NCBI GenBank assembly: GCA_028485475.2
Contig: CP144143.1
Span: 1,612,001 to 1,676,000 of the forward strand
Source of the DNA: Chitinophagaceae bacterium C216
Lineage (GTDB): Bacteria > Bacteroidota > Bacteroidia > Chitinophagales > Chitinophagaceae
Direction: 5' to 3'
DNA length: 64,000 bases
Numbering within the stretch: the first letter of the stretch is position 1; each line of letters begins with the position of its first letter. The translations under genes were made by a program, and so were the position numbers. Shown piece after piece: positions 26,163 through 34,442 of the stretch. The notes beneath the pieces were generated by a model. The model was not told the origin of the DNA and searched no databases. It saw only the letters and a list, made by a program, of their open reading frames with translations.

Positions 26163-27200
26163 ATGTATCCTACTGCGACGGCTCAGATTAAATTTTCGGT
26201 TTTGGATTTGGCAACGGTTTGTGAGGGCGATAGTGTGCATCAAACTTTTCAGAGAAGCTTGCAAACAGCTCGATTGGTAGAAGAGCTAGGTTATACTCGT
26301 TATTGGTTTTCTGAGCATCATAATATGGAAAATGTGGCCAGCGCCGCCACATCAGTCTTGATTGGATTTGTGGCTGGGGGCACACGTACCATACGAGTAG
26401 GTTCGGGAGGCATCATGCTGCCCAATCATTCGCCATTGATAATAGCGGAGCAGTTTGGCACCTTAGGCTCTCTGTATCCGGGGCGTATTGATTTAGGCCT
26501 AGGGCGGGCACCAGGCACTGATCCTCTCACCGCAATGGTTATTCGAAATAGGCCGGTAGATGCCCCATATGATTTTAAGGCCCATATTCAGCAGTTGCAA
26601 ACCTATTTCAGCGTAGAAAATAAACATGCTAAAGTGAGAGCACTGCCAGGAGAAGGTGTGGATGTGCCGATATGGATATTGGGTTCTAGTACCGATAGTG
26701 CTTTTCTGGCGGCTCAGCTGGGATTGCCCTATGCTTTTGCTACACATTTTGCTCCTGATCAATTTTTGAGGGCTATCTCTATTTACAAGGATTCTTTCCA
26801 GCCTTCAGCAGTATTGAAGGAGCCCTATTTAATGGCCTGTGTAAATGTAATCACGGCCGATACCAATCAGGAAGCTGCTTTTTTGGCCACCTCTTTATAT
26901 AAAATGTTTTTGGGAATTTTCACCAATTCGCGTGCTCCACTACAACCCCCGTTTCCGGTGGAAGAATTGGCGCACATGTGGACGCCAGAGCAAGCTTACG
27001 GAGTAAAGCATATGCTCTCTTACTCATTTATAGGCGATAAAATCACCGTAAAAAACAATCTGAGCACTTTCCTAGAAAAAACAGGGGTGCATGAGATTAT
27101 GGTCTCTTCGGCCATATTTGATCAGAGTAAAAAAGAGCACTCGCTGCGCTTGTTTAAGGAGGTTGTGGAGGAGTTGAATAGTGTTCGGACTGGAAATTGA
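26163..27200 (+). CDS. LLM-class flavin-dependent oxidoreductase (luciferase-like)
   Basis: The 345-residue protein fits the bacterial luciferase-like TIM-barrel family: RYWFSEHHNMENVASAAT (about residue 45), RIGLGRAPGTDPLT-type block (here RIDLGLGRAPGTDP, about residue 108) and PIWILGSSTDSAFLAAQLGL (about residue 168). Such enzymes use reduced FMN or F420. In this YwfH/LuxA-like subgroup the substrate is usually unknown. No flavin reductase gene is adjacent, so no specific function is assigned. Confidence 0.87.
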   Translation: MYPTATAQIKFSVLDLATVCEGDSVHQTFQRSLQTARLVEELGYTRYWFSEHHNMENVASAATSVLIGFVAGGTRTIRVGSGGIMLPNHSPLIIAEQFGTLGSLYPGRIDLGLGRAPGTDPLTAMVIRNRPVDAPYDFKAHIQQLQTYFSVENKHAKVRALPGEGVDVPIWILGSSTDSAFLAAQLGLPYAFATHFAPDQFLRAISIYKDSFQPSAVLKEPYLMACVNVITADTNQEAAFLATSLYKMFLGIFTNSRAPLQPPFPVEELAHMWTPEQAYGVKHMLSYSFIGDKITVKNNLSTFLEKTGVHEIMVSSAIFDQSKKEHSLRLFKEVVEELNSVRTGN

Positions 27201-27258
27201 GGATGTCTTTTTGCATTAGCACGAATTTATTTATCTTCATTTCCTAAACAAGACTGTT

Positions 27259-28986
27259 ATGGATAGTGCTATTCAACAAAAGGTGGATCAATGGTTGCAG
27301 GGCAACTTTGATGAAAACACCAAGAACGAAATAAGAAGATTGCAAGAAGAGAATCCTCAGGAGCTTGTCGACTCCTTTTACCAAAACCTTGAGTTCGGAA
27401 CCGGGGGGCTTCGCGGCATTATGGGAGTGGGTACCAATAGAATGAATAAATATACCGTGGGGATGGCTACGCAGGGGTACGCTAATTATCTGAAACAAAT
27501 TTATCCAGGTACAGAAATAAAAGTGGCCATTGCGCATGACAGTCGCAACAACAGCCGCTTTTTTGCCGAAACCACTGCAAATGTTTTTGCCGCCAATGGC
27601 ATTAAGGTGTTTTTGTTCGAAAACTTACGTCCTACGCCGGAGTTATCCTTTGCTATCAGAACCTTAGGATGTCAAGGAGGTGTGGTGTGCACAGCTTCGC
27701 ATAATCCCAAAGAATATAACGGGTATAAAGCTTATTGGAATGATGGAGGACAACTGGTGCCCCCGCACGATAAAAACGTAATTGCTGAGGTAGAAAAAAT
27801 CAAATCGGTAGACGATGTACAGTGGAGTGGGGGAGAAGAAAATATTACCATCATAGGTAAGGATATAGATGAGCAATACATTGAAATGGTTAAGGGATTA
27901 AGTGTATATCCCGAAATTATCGAAAAGCAAAGCGATCTAAAAATCGTTTATACTCCCATTCACGGTACGGGTATCACGTTGGTGCCTAAAGTGCTGGAGC
28001 GTTTTGGTTTTAAGAACGTGCATATTGTAGCGGAGCAACAAACTCCTGATGGAAACTTCCCTACAGTAGCGTATCCTAATCCAGAGGAAAAAGAAACCAT
28101 GAGTATTGGCCTGCAAAAGGCCAAGGAGCTAGATGCCGATATATTGTTGGGTACAGATCCTGATGCAGACCGAGTGGGCATCGGTATCAAAAATCATCAT
28201 GGAGAATGGGTGCTAATGAACGGTAATCAAACCGCCGTACTTGCCTTTAACTACTTACTAGAAGCAAGAAAGGAGAAAGGAATAGCCCAGCCCAATGATA
28301 TGATTATTACTACCATTGTAACAACAGGTATGGTAGATGAGCTGGCAAAAGGAAACAATGTCGCTTGCTACCGAGTGCTTACCGGTTTCAAATGGATTGC
28401 TGAAATGATTCGCTTAAAGGAGGGAAAGGAAAATTATATTGTGGGGGGCGAGGAAAGTTTTGGTTTAATGATTGGCGATAAGATCAGAGATAAGGATGCG
28501 GTGAGTGCTGTGGCTCTTCTATGCGAGATGGCTGCTTATGAGAAAGAAAAAGGTAGAACCCTGTTTGAAAAACTAGTAGAGTTGTACATCAAATACGGCT
28601 TCTACAAGGAGCATCTTATTTCCATTACCAAAAAGGGAATGGATGGTCAACAACAAATTGCAGCCATGATGCAAGGCTATCGTGAGCATCCACCAAAAGA
28701 AATCAACGGGGCCAGAGTAGTGAAGATACTGGATTACCAAAGCAGTAAAGCTTTGGATGTGCTGACTGGAGATATTACGGATATTCATCTGCCAAAATCT
28801 AATGTACTGCAGTTTGTGACAGAGGATGGATCTTTAATTTCCGCACGTCCCAGTGGCACCGAGCCTAAAATTAAGTTTTACTTCAGTGTGAAGGAGAAAC
28901 TGGAGAGTGCAGCTCAATATGATGCGGTAGAAAAAATACTCGATACTAAAATCGCGAATATTATAGCTGATATGAAGCTGCAATAA
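27259..28986 (+). CDS. Phosphoglucomutase/phosphomannomutase family phospho-sugar mutase
   Basis: The 575-residue alpha-D-phosphohexomutase interconverts hexose-1- and hexose-6-phosphates. Active-site serine loop: CTASHNPKEYNGYKAYW (about residue 143). Metal loop: GTDPDADRVGIG (about residue 295). Sugar-binding loop: GGEESFGLMIGD (about residue 395). Phosphate-binding loop: RPSGTEPKIKFY (about residue 530). The length is that of the larger PgcA-like group. The choice between glucose and mannose phosphate is not settled. A possible promoter, TTG-N18-TATCTTCA, lies upstream, and a strong terminator follows. Confidence 0.93.
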   Translation: MDSAIQQKVDQWLQGNFDENTKNEIRRLQEENPQELVDSFYQNLEFGTGGLRGIMGVGTNRMNKYTVGMATQGYANYLKQIYPGTEIKVAIAHDSRNNSRFFAETTANVFAANGIKVFLFENLRPTPELSFAIRTLGCQGGVVCTASHNPKEYNGYKAYWNDGGQLVPPHDKNVIAEVEKIKSVDDVQWSGGEENITIIGKDIDEQYIEMVKGLSVYPEIIEKQSDLKIVYTPIHGTGITLVPKVLERFGFKNVHIVAEQQTPDGNFPTVAYPNPEEKETMSIGLQKAKELDADILLGTDPDADRVGIGIKNHHGEWVLMNGNQTAVLAFNYLLEARKEKGIAQPNDMIITTIVTTGMVDELAKGNNVACYRVLTGFKWIAEMIRLKEGKENYIVGGEESFGLMIGDKIRDKDAVSAVALLCEMAAYEKEKGRTLFEKLVELYIKYGFYKEHLISITKKGMDGQQQIAAMMQGYREHPPKEINGARVVKILDYQSSKALDVLTGDITDIHLPKSNVLQFVTEDGSLISARPSGTEPKIKFYFSVKEKLESAAQYDAVEKILDTKIANIIADMKLQ

Positions 28987-29005
28987 TAAAGGCGTTAAAT
29001 AATTC

Positions 29006-29032
29006 AAAGCCCGGTTTCTACCGGGCTTTTAT
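29006..29032. terminator. Perfect 10-bp hairpin between convergent genes
   Basis: AAAGCCCGGT pairs with ACCGGGCTTT around a TTCT loop. T-rich sequence follows on the + strand and the stem itself supplies T residues on the - strand, so it can serve the phosphohexomutase gene and the convergent DUF481 gene. Confidence 0.88.
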
Positions 29033-29034
29033 GT

Positions 29035-29766
29035 TTAGAAATAAATTGCGTATTTCAGTCCGTAAGTAAATACTAGGTTTTCTTTTTCTGTTCGACTGAT
29101 TTTGTTATACATGAATCGTGTGTTCAACTGCAGGCCTTTCCATAACTGATAAATGAGTTCCGTATCGTTGGTAAGAATATGATCACTAATATATTTTAAA
29201 GAGGGTTGGAAGAAGCCTCCTGTTTTAAAGGTAAACCGTTCTCCCAATTTCAGCATAAACTGTACTCTCAGGGAATTTCGTATGGTTTGATAATTCACGA
29301 TGGAGGTATCGTTTTCTATGATGCGGCTGAGCTCACCTATAAATCCGTTGCTAACATTCAGCCATATATCTTTTTTGTTCAGGAAGTTATAGGCTACACC
29401 AATACCCACTTGGCCCTGATTTTTGATATTCAGCGAATAACTGGTAGTGTAATGTAATAAACCCCAGTAATAAAATTCCGCAAAATGCCGGTATAGATTC
29501 ACATTACTACTTAATGAAAAGTCGTTGTTAGTAAGTTTTTCGGGATTAGCCCCGTAGATCCAAGTGGCGGACGAGTTCAATGTAGTACGCTGTTTTTTTA
29601 CACTAAATTGTACGCCATTATTCAAAAGATAGTTGCTTCCGTCCTTGGTTTTATTGATGGAACCACCTGAGTTTATATTCAGGTATTTCGTAGTACTATC
29701 GGTAAATTGAGCATTTAATGGAATAGTAATTATTGCAAAAACTAACAGGGCGAAAAAAAACTTCAT
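29035..29766 (-). CDS. DUF481 family outer-membrane beta-barrel protein
   Basis: From the ATG at 29766 the 243-residue protein has a clear signal peptide ending ITIPLNAQ (residues 1-19). The longer frame to 29808 adds residues that do not fit a signal peptide and overlaps the smpB end. The mature part consists of alternating hydrophobic and polar strands rich in Asn, Tyr and Phe and ends in YAIYF, a typical aromatic-terminated outer-membrane barrel. It resembles DUF481 (YdiY-like) salt-induced outer-membrane proteins, whose function is unknown. It probably follows smpB in one transcript. Confidence 0.75.
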   Translation of the reverse strand: MKFFFALLVFAIITIPLNAQFTDSTTKYLNINSGGSINKTKDGSNYLLNNGVQFSVKKQRTTLNSSATWIYGANPEKLTNNDFSLSSNVNLYRHFAEFYYWGLLHYTTSYSLNIKNQGQVGIGVAYNFLNKKDIWLNVSNGFIGELSRIIENDTSIVNYQTIRNSLRVQFMLKLGERFTFKTGGFFQPSLKYISDHILTNDTELIYQLWKGLQLNTRFMYNKISRTEKENLVFTYGLKYAIYF

Positions 29767-29811
29767 TGGATGGATAACTGTCTTAGAGTTTGGGTGAGCA
29801 ATAACCATATG

Positions 29812-30258
29812 TTATCTGAGAAATCTTTTCATTTCGCGTTCTACATCTTTTTTCTTGATGGATTCGCGCTTGTCATAGAGTTTTTTACCTTTTCCTAATC
29901 CGATTTCTATTTTTACTAGGTTACGTTCGTTAGTAAAGATTCTTAACGGTATCAGCGTATAGCCTTTTTCTTTCAACTTCGATTCAATTTTTCGGATTTC
30001 GCGTTTTTGTAACAAGAGCTTTTTGTCTCTGTCGGGGTCATGATTGTTTACTGTACCGTGAGAGTAAGGCGATATGTGCAGATGTTTAATCCATATCTCG
30101 CCTTTATGGATAAAACAATAACTGTCGTTAAAGCTGGCACGACCCTGTCGCAGGGATTTCACCTCTGTTCCCAATAACACCATACCTGCCACATAAGTAC
30201 TGTCTATAAAGTACTCATATGTTGCGGAGCGGTTTTTTATGGATATAGGTGCTGCCAA
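29812..30258 (-). CDS. smpB: SsrA-binding protein
   Basis: SmpB binds tmRNA and brings it to stalled ribosomes for trans-translation. The 148-residue protein has the family core: NRSATYEYFID near residue 9, VLLGTEVKSLRQGRASFND near residue 27, and the C-terminal basic tail GLGKGKKLYDKRESIKKKD. The only canonical start in frame after the preceding stop is a TTG at 30258, which encodes M-AAPISIKNRS, a normal SmpB N-terminus. This TTG is also the last three bases of TACGTTTG, a match to the -7 promoter consensus, so promoter and start readings conflict. Confidence 0.93.
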   Translation of the reverse strand: MAAPISIKNRSATYEYFIDSTYVAGMVLLGTEVKSLRQGRASFNDSYCFIHKGEIWIKHLHISPYSHGTVNNHDPDRDKKLLLQKREIRKIESKLKEKGYTLIPLRIFTNERNLVKIEIGLGKGKKLYDKRESIKKKDVEREMKRFLR

Positions 30259-30299
30259 ACGTAATTAGGTTTTAATACGGTTAAAAACAAAACCTACTT

Positions 30300-30329
30300 C
30301 CGTAGCCTCTTTGGAATAAAAGGCTGCGG
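30300..30329 (-). terminator. Possible hairpin between accD and smpB
   Basis: CCGTAGCCT and AGGCTGCGG form a 9-bp stem with one wobble pair and a 12-nt loop. On the - strand a T-rich stretch begins only several bases later, so the terminator call is weak. Confidence 0.35.
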
Positions 30330-30352
30330 TAGTGGATAATGCTGCAAAAATA

Positions 30353-31264
30353 TTAGTTCTTAAATAAGCGGATAACGGTTGCGATTTTATTTTTCAGTTC
30401 TTTACGGTTTACTATAAAATCCAGAAAACCGTGTTCCAGCAAAAATTCACTACGTTGGAACCCTTCGGGTAGGTCTTTTTTGATGGTTTCTTTAATGACA
30501 CGCGGTCCCGCAAAACCAATTAGGGCCCCCGGTTCCGCTATATTAAGGTCTCCAAGCATTGCAAACGATGCGGATACCCCTCCGAAAGTGGGGTCGGTGA
30601 GTAAGGATATATAAGGCAATTTCGCATCGCTGAGCTGCGATAATTTACCACTTGTTTTAGCCATCTGCATCAGGGAAAAGGCGCTTTCCATCATACGCGC
30701 ACCGCCACTCTTGTTGATTACCATGTAAGGCAAACGGTGTTGGATACAATAATCAACGGCACGGGCAAATTTTTCTCCCATTACACTTCCCAGCGAACCT
30801 CCGATAAACTCAAAGTCCATACAAGCAATGACCATTTCCTCTCCATCTACTTTCCCCACAGCCACACGCAGAGAGTCTTTGAGGTTTGTATTATTCTTCC
30901 AAATGTCTTCCAGACGTTTTTTATAAGGTTTCAGGTCGGTGAACCCTAAAAAGTCCTTGCTTCTTATATTGGTGAAGAGTTCTGTATACTCATTATTGTC
31001 AAACAGAATCTCGTAGTATTGTGAACTGTTTAAGCGATGGTGGTAACCACATTTGGGACAAACAAATAATTGTTCTTTCAACTCAGCAAATGTGGATATA
31101 TAGTTACACTCCGGACATTTAGTCCAAAGTCCTTCCTGAGTTTCCTTCTTTTCAGATGTTTTCGTCAGGATACCTTTCTTAATTCTTCTAAACCAACTCG
31201 TTTTTTGATCTTTTCCCTGATCTCCTGAAAGATTTTTTTCGAAATCTGCTATCTCATCAGCCAT
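30353..31264 (-). CDS. accD: Acetyl-CoA carboxylase carboxyltransferase subunit beta
   Basis: AccD with AccA transfers the carboxyl group from carboxybiotin to acetyl-CoA, the first committed step of fatty acid synthesis. The 303-residue protein has the N-terminal zinc ribbon (CPECNYIS near residue 48 and CPKCGYHHR near residue 67). The carboxyltransferase core includes [28 protein letters not shown] and [15 protein letters not shown], followed by GFAGPRVI. A charged N-terminal extension of about 40 residues precedes the zinc ribbon. A TATATTTG box is about 28 nt upstream. Confidence 0.96.
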   Translation of the reverse strand: MADEIADFEKNLSGDQGKDQKTSWFRRIKKGILTKTSEKKETQEGLWTKCPECNYISTFAELKEQLFVCPKCGYHHRLNSSQYYEILFDNNEYTELFTNIRSKDFLGFTDLKPYKKRLEDIWKNNTNLKDSLRVAVGKVDGEEMVIACMDFEFIGGSLGSVMGEKFARAVDYCIQHRLPYMVINKSGGARMMESAFSLMQMAKTSGKLSQLSDAKLPYISLLTDPTFGGVSASFAMLGDLNIAEPGALIGFAGPRVIKETIKKDLPEGFQRSEFLLEHGFLDFIVNRKELKNKIATVIRLFKN

Positions 31265-31292
31265 AACTAGACGAATATATTTAGATAAGTTA

Positions 31293-31300
31293 CAAATATA
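31293..31300 (-). promoter_or_regulatory. -7 box (TATATTTG) for accD
   Basis: An exact TAnnTTTG match on the - strand, 28 nt before the accD ATG. A -33 element is not clear. Confidence 0.4.
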
Positions 31301-31354
31301 AGCATTGTGTTGTAGATAGGGTCGATTTCGATGGTTTGTGGAAATTTTGATGAT

Positions 31355-32632
31355 TTATTCGTACCGCAAAGCTTCAATAGGGTTGAGTTTTCCTGCTTTT
31401 ACGGCAGGGTATAAGCCTGCTAGCAACCCTACGAGCGTACAAATAACAATACCATATATCACCCAGCCCCAAGGTACTACAAATCCTGTATTCAATACCA
31501 AGGCAAAGCTGTTGCCTACCAATATGCCCAATAAAATACCAAAAACTGCCCCTAACACACTGATTATGATAGCTTCAAGCAAAAACTGCCTTTTTACCAC
31601 ACTGCTTTTGCCCCCAATAGCCTTTATAAGTCCTACTTCTTTTGTTCTCTCGGATACACTGACCAGCATAATATTCATTAGCCCGATGGCTGCACCGATG
31701 AGTGTAATAAGGCCGATCACTGTAGCGGATATGGTTAGAAATCCCAGACTATTCATAGCTTGTTCTGCAATGCTGTCACTTTTATCCAGTACGAAATTGC
31801 TTTCCTCGGTAATACCTATTTTTCTAACCCCTCTAAATAAGGCCTCCGCTTCACCCATCGCTTGATTGAGGTTGTTAATATTGTCCACCTTTACAGCTAT
31901 AACATAAGAATTATTGTTCGAGAAGTCTTTGGCCACGTTTTTATAGCCCACAATAATCATATTGTCTCTACTGAACCCGAAAGTAGAACCACGACTTTCT
32001 AGTACTCCGATTATTCTGTAGGACCGGCTATTAATAAGAATAATTTTTCCGATGGCTTTATCTACTGCTTCGTTAAAGAATTTTTTAGCAATATCATAAC
32101 CAATGATGCACACGTTTTGCACACTCTGAATTTCGCTTTGGGTCATATTACGACCGTTGAGCAGTTTGTACCCATTCAGATCAAGGTACTTTTCATCCCC
32201 TCCAAACAGCATTACGTTAGGGCTGGTCTTCTTATTGCCGAAAGAAACAATATTGTTACGCGTTCCAAAAATAGACAGTCCAGCAATGGCTGCGGGAAAA
32301 TGATAATGATTGACAAAATACTCGGCTTCTTCTTTGGTGATTTTGCGGTCGAGATTGGATTTTTTTTCCTTTTTAGTTTGCTTTTTAGATACGGTAAGTT
32401 CACGGCTGCCTCCACCGATGCGTATATTCTGTTCTTTGTAGCGAATAGAAAAGGCGTTGGCGCCCATATTGGAAAAGCTTTCCGAGAACTTCTGATTCAT
32501 CGCCTTGATGGCCGTAATAATACCTATCAATGCCATGATGCCAAAAGCAATTATGGCTACTGTAAGGGCGGTGCGTAGTGCATTACTCCTTACGGTGCGA
32601 AAGGCCAGTAGCAATGTATCGTTGAATCTCAT
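31355..32632 (-). CDS. MacB/FtsX-type ABC transporter permease
   Basis: The 425-residue membrane protein has an N-terminal transmembrane helix (about residues 20-42), a large extracytoplasmic MacB-type domain (about 43-285) and three C-terminal helices of the FtsX domain. The FtsX region includes the signature SERTKEVGLIKAIGGKSS near residue 330 and ends in LNPIEALRYE. It would export lipoproteins, peptides or toxic compounds together with an ATPase. No ATPase gene is adjacent, so the partner must be elsewhere and the substrate is unknown. A hairpin separates it from the SusD gene upstream. Confidence 0.9.
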   Translation of the reverse strand: MRFNDTLLLAFRTVRSNALRTALTVAIIAFGIMALIGIITAIKAMNQKFSESFSNMGANAFSIRYKEQNIRIGGGSRELTVSKKQTKKEKKSNLDRKITKEEAEYFVNHYHFPAAIAGLSIFGTRNNIVSFGNKKTSPNVMLFGGDEKYLDLNGYKLLNGRNMTQSEIQSVQNVCIIGYDIAKKFFNEAVDKAIGKIILINSRSYRIIGVLESRGSTFGFSRDNMIIVGYKNVAKDFSNNNSYVIAVKVDNINNLNQAMGEAEALFRGVRKIGITEESNFVLDKSDSIAEQAMNSLGFLTISATVIGLITLIGAAIGLMNIMLVSVSERTKEVGLIKAIGGKSSVVKRQFLLEAIIISVLGAVFGILLGILVGNSFALVLNTGFVVPWGWVIYGIVICTLVGLLAGLYPAVKAGKLNPIEALRYE

Positions 32633-32673
32633 ATTAAACGTTGCGTAAAGCTAAATGCATATGATAATAATTG

Positions 32674-32681
32674 CAAATTTA
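32674..32681 (-). promoter_or_regulatory. -7 box (TAAATTTG) upstream of the MacB-type permease gene
   Basis: An exact TAnnTTTG match on the - strand, about 41 nt before the permease ATG and just after the SusD-gene terminator. It is consistent with separate transcription, but the AT-rich region makes chance matches more likely. Confidence 0.35.
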
Positions 32682-32721
32682 TTATTGAGTAGATTACAGA
32701 ATAATGCTATAGTCCAATTGG

Positions 32722-32761
32722 GAAAAATAAAAAGGGAGCTGATCCTTTCGGAAAGCTCCCT
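32722..32761 (-). terminator. Terminator after the susCD genes
   Basis: On the - strand AGGGAGCT and AGCTCCCT form an 8-bp stem around a 13-nt loop and are followed by TTTTTATTTTT. It lies just beyond the SusD stop codon. Confidence 0.8.
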
Positions 32762-32786
32762 ATTAAGGCCGGATTTAAAGAAATAT

Positions 32787-34418
32787 CTATTTCCAGCCTG
32801 GATTTTGTTCTTGTATGGCCGGATTGGCTTGCATTTCTCCCAACGGAATGGGCCATAAAAGTGCATATTCCGGTATGGCTCCCACTTTAGTAAAGCCATC
32901 AGGTTTGTTTTGGATGGCTGCAGAAGCAAGAGGAGTCCATTTAAGTTTTCCAGATTGATGCCCATCAGCTTCGGGATATAATCTTGTACGACGAATATCA
33001 TCCCATATTTTAAATTCTAACGGGAACTCATGTAGGCGTTCTGTTAGAATCGCGGTAATCAGATTAGGGCCACTGGCTGTTTCATCCGGTAATCCTGCAC
33101 GGCGACGTACTTGATTCAGATAACCACGAGCTTCAGCTTCTTTACCGGTACGAGCCAAACCTTCTGCCGCAATCAGCAATATTTCGGCATAACGAATCAT
33201 CGGCATATTATAGTCGCCATCGCGTCCGCTCTTCAGTGCTGCCTCATCAAACCATGCCCAGTTACCCACGTTGCTGAGTGTATGGGAAATACCTGTGGCA
33301 TCGGTATAATTTCTGAAAAAGAATTGTTTTTCTTTAATGCGGATGTCTTGTGGTGCATAGCTGTTAAGCAGCATATCACAAGGCAGATAGGCGTTGTACA
33401 TTACGTCGCCTGCAGGTTTGAACACGTTGTTATTGTCAGCATCTTTCCACTGAAAGGCATCGGCGCCGATAGAGCGTGCAGGGTAGGAGTTCCCTACATT
33501 ATAACTTGTCATGTTATACTCCTTGGCATAGATGATTTCGTTGGAGTTTTTTGTGGTTTTAATAATGTTATAGGCCGAGTTTAAATCTGCTGTTGTACCG
33601 TTTGGATGAATTAGTGCGTGTTTTCCGCCATTAATTACCTTCAATGCCCAATCGGCTGCTTTGGCGTAATATTCATTACCTCCGTTAAGTGGCGCCCCGG
33701 CCCATTGTAAATATACCTGTGCCAGCAACGACTGAGCCATAGGCTTGGTTACATAACAGCCGTTATCGTAGAAGGCTTTATCGGGTAGCGCATTGCCGTC
33801 TGCGATACTGATTAGATCCTGCTCGATGAAACGATAAATGTCAGCTGCAGGAGTGCGAGGTTTGTAAATACCATCAGTAGAGGTAAATGGGGCATCAATG
33901 AGGGGCACATCTCCGAAATCTTTTACCAGAGAGAAGTATGCCAATGCTCTGAAGAATTTGCCCTGTGCTACGTAATTGTCGATGGTAGCCTGATCCAATA
34001 CCCCAGACATAGTAGGGATATTGGCAATTACAAAATTGGCACGGGAAATACCTATGTAGTACTCACTCCACAATTTTGCCGCTGTAGAGTTGAAAGACTC
34101 GATATTAAACGTGCTGTTTTCCGAAGCGTTGGTAAAGGTTCTGTCTTTACGCTTGTCGACAAACAGTCCTGACATAATACCACCCCACATGGTAGCTTTG
34201 GGTGTCCAGCCTCCATCCACATCAATATTGTGGAGATAAGGAACACCGCCGAAGTATAATCCATTTACTGCGGATTGAGCATCAGCAGGAGTTTTCCAGA
34301 ACTGATCAGAAATTTTCGTATCTAGAGGATTTTCTTCCAAAAACTTATTGCACGAACTCAAAAAAACTGAGAGTGCTAAGGTTGAGAATATCGCTATATA
34401 TAATTTGTACGGTTTCAT
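32787..34418 (-). CDS. SusD/RagB-family nutrient-binding outer-membrane lipoprotein
   Basis: SusD-like lipoproteins cap the SusC channel and bind glycan or other nutrients at the cell surface. From the ATG at 34418 the protein has 543 residues with signal MKPYKLYIAIFSTLALSVFL and lipobox LSSC. An ATG seven codons upstream is possible but would lengthen the n-region. The mature part begins NKFLEENPLDTKISDQFW. The C-terminal SusD domain has MPMIRYAEILLIAAEGLARTG and the usual LWPIPLGEMQANP ending. It lies 24 nt after the SusC gene. No enzyme gene adjoins it, so the ligand is unknown. Confidence 0.94.
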   Translation of the reverse strand: MKPYKLYIAIFSTLALSVFLSSCNKFLEENPLDTKISDQFWKTPADAQSAVNGLYFGGVPYLHNIDVDGGWTPKATMWGGIMSGLFVDKRKDRTFTNASENSTFNIESFNSTAAKLWSEYYIGISRANFVIANIPTMSGVLDQATIDNYVAQGKFFRALAYFSLVKDFGDVPLIDAPFTSTDGIYKPRTPAADIYRFIEQDLISIADGNALPDKAFYDNGCYVTKPMAQSLLAQVYLQWAGAPLNGGNEYYAKAADWALKVINGGKHALIHPNGTTADLNSAYNIIKTTKNSNEIIYAKEYNMTSYNVGNSYPARSIGADAFQWKDADNNNVFKPAGDVMYNAYLPCDMLLNSYAPQDIRIKEKQFFFRNYTDATGISHTLSNVGNWAWFDEAALKSGRDGDYNMPMIRYAEILLIAAEGLARTGKEAEARGYLNQVRRRAGLPDETASGPNLITAILTERLHEFPLEFKIWDDIRRTRLYPEADGHQSGKLKWTPLASAAIQNKPDGFTKVGAIPEYALLWPIPLGEMQANPAIQEQNPGWK

Positions 34419-34442
34419 GTGGATTGTTTTTAATAACATGAA

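Noticed and set aside
31338-31865. 175-codon + strand frame opposite the MacB-type permease
   Set aside because: It lies antisense to a well-supported gene and has no family features.
33111-33584. 157-codon + strand frame opposite the SusD gene
   Set aside because: Antisense to a clear SusD gene, with no recognisable domain.
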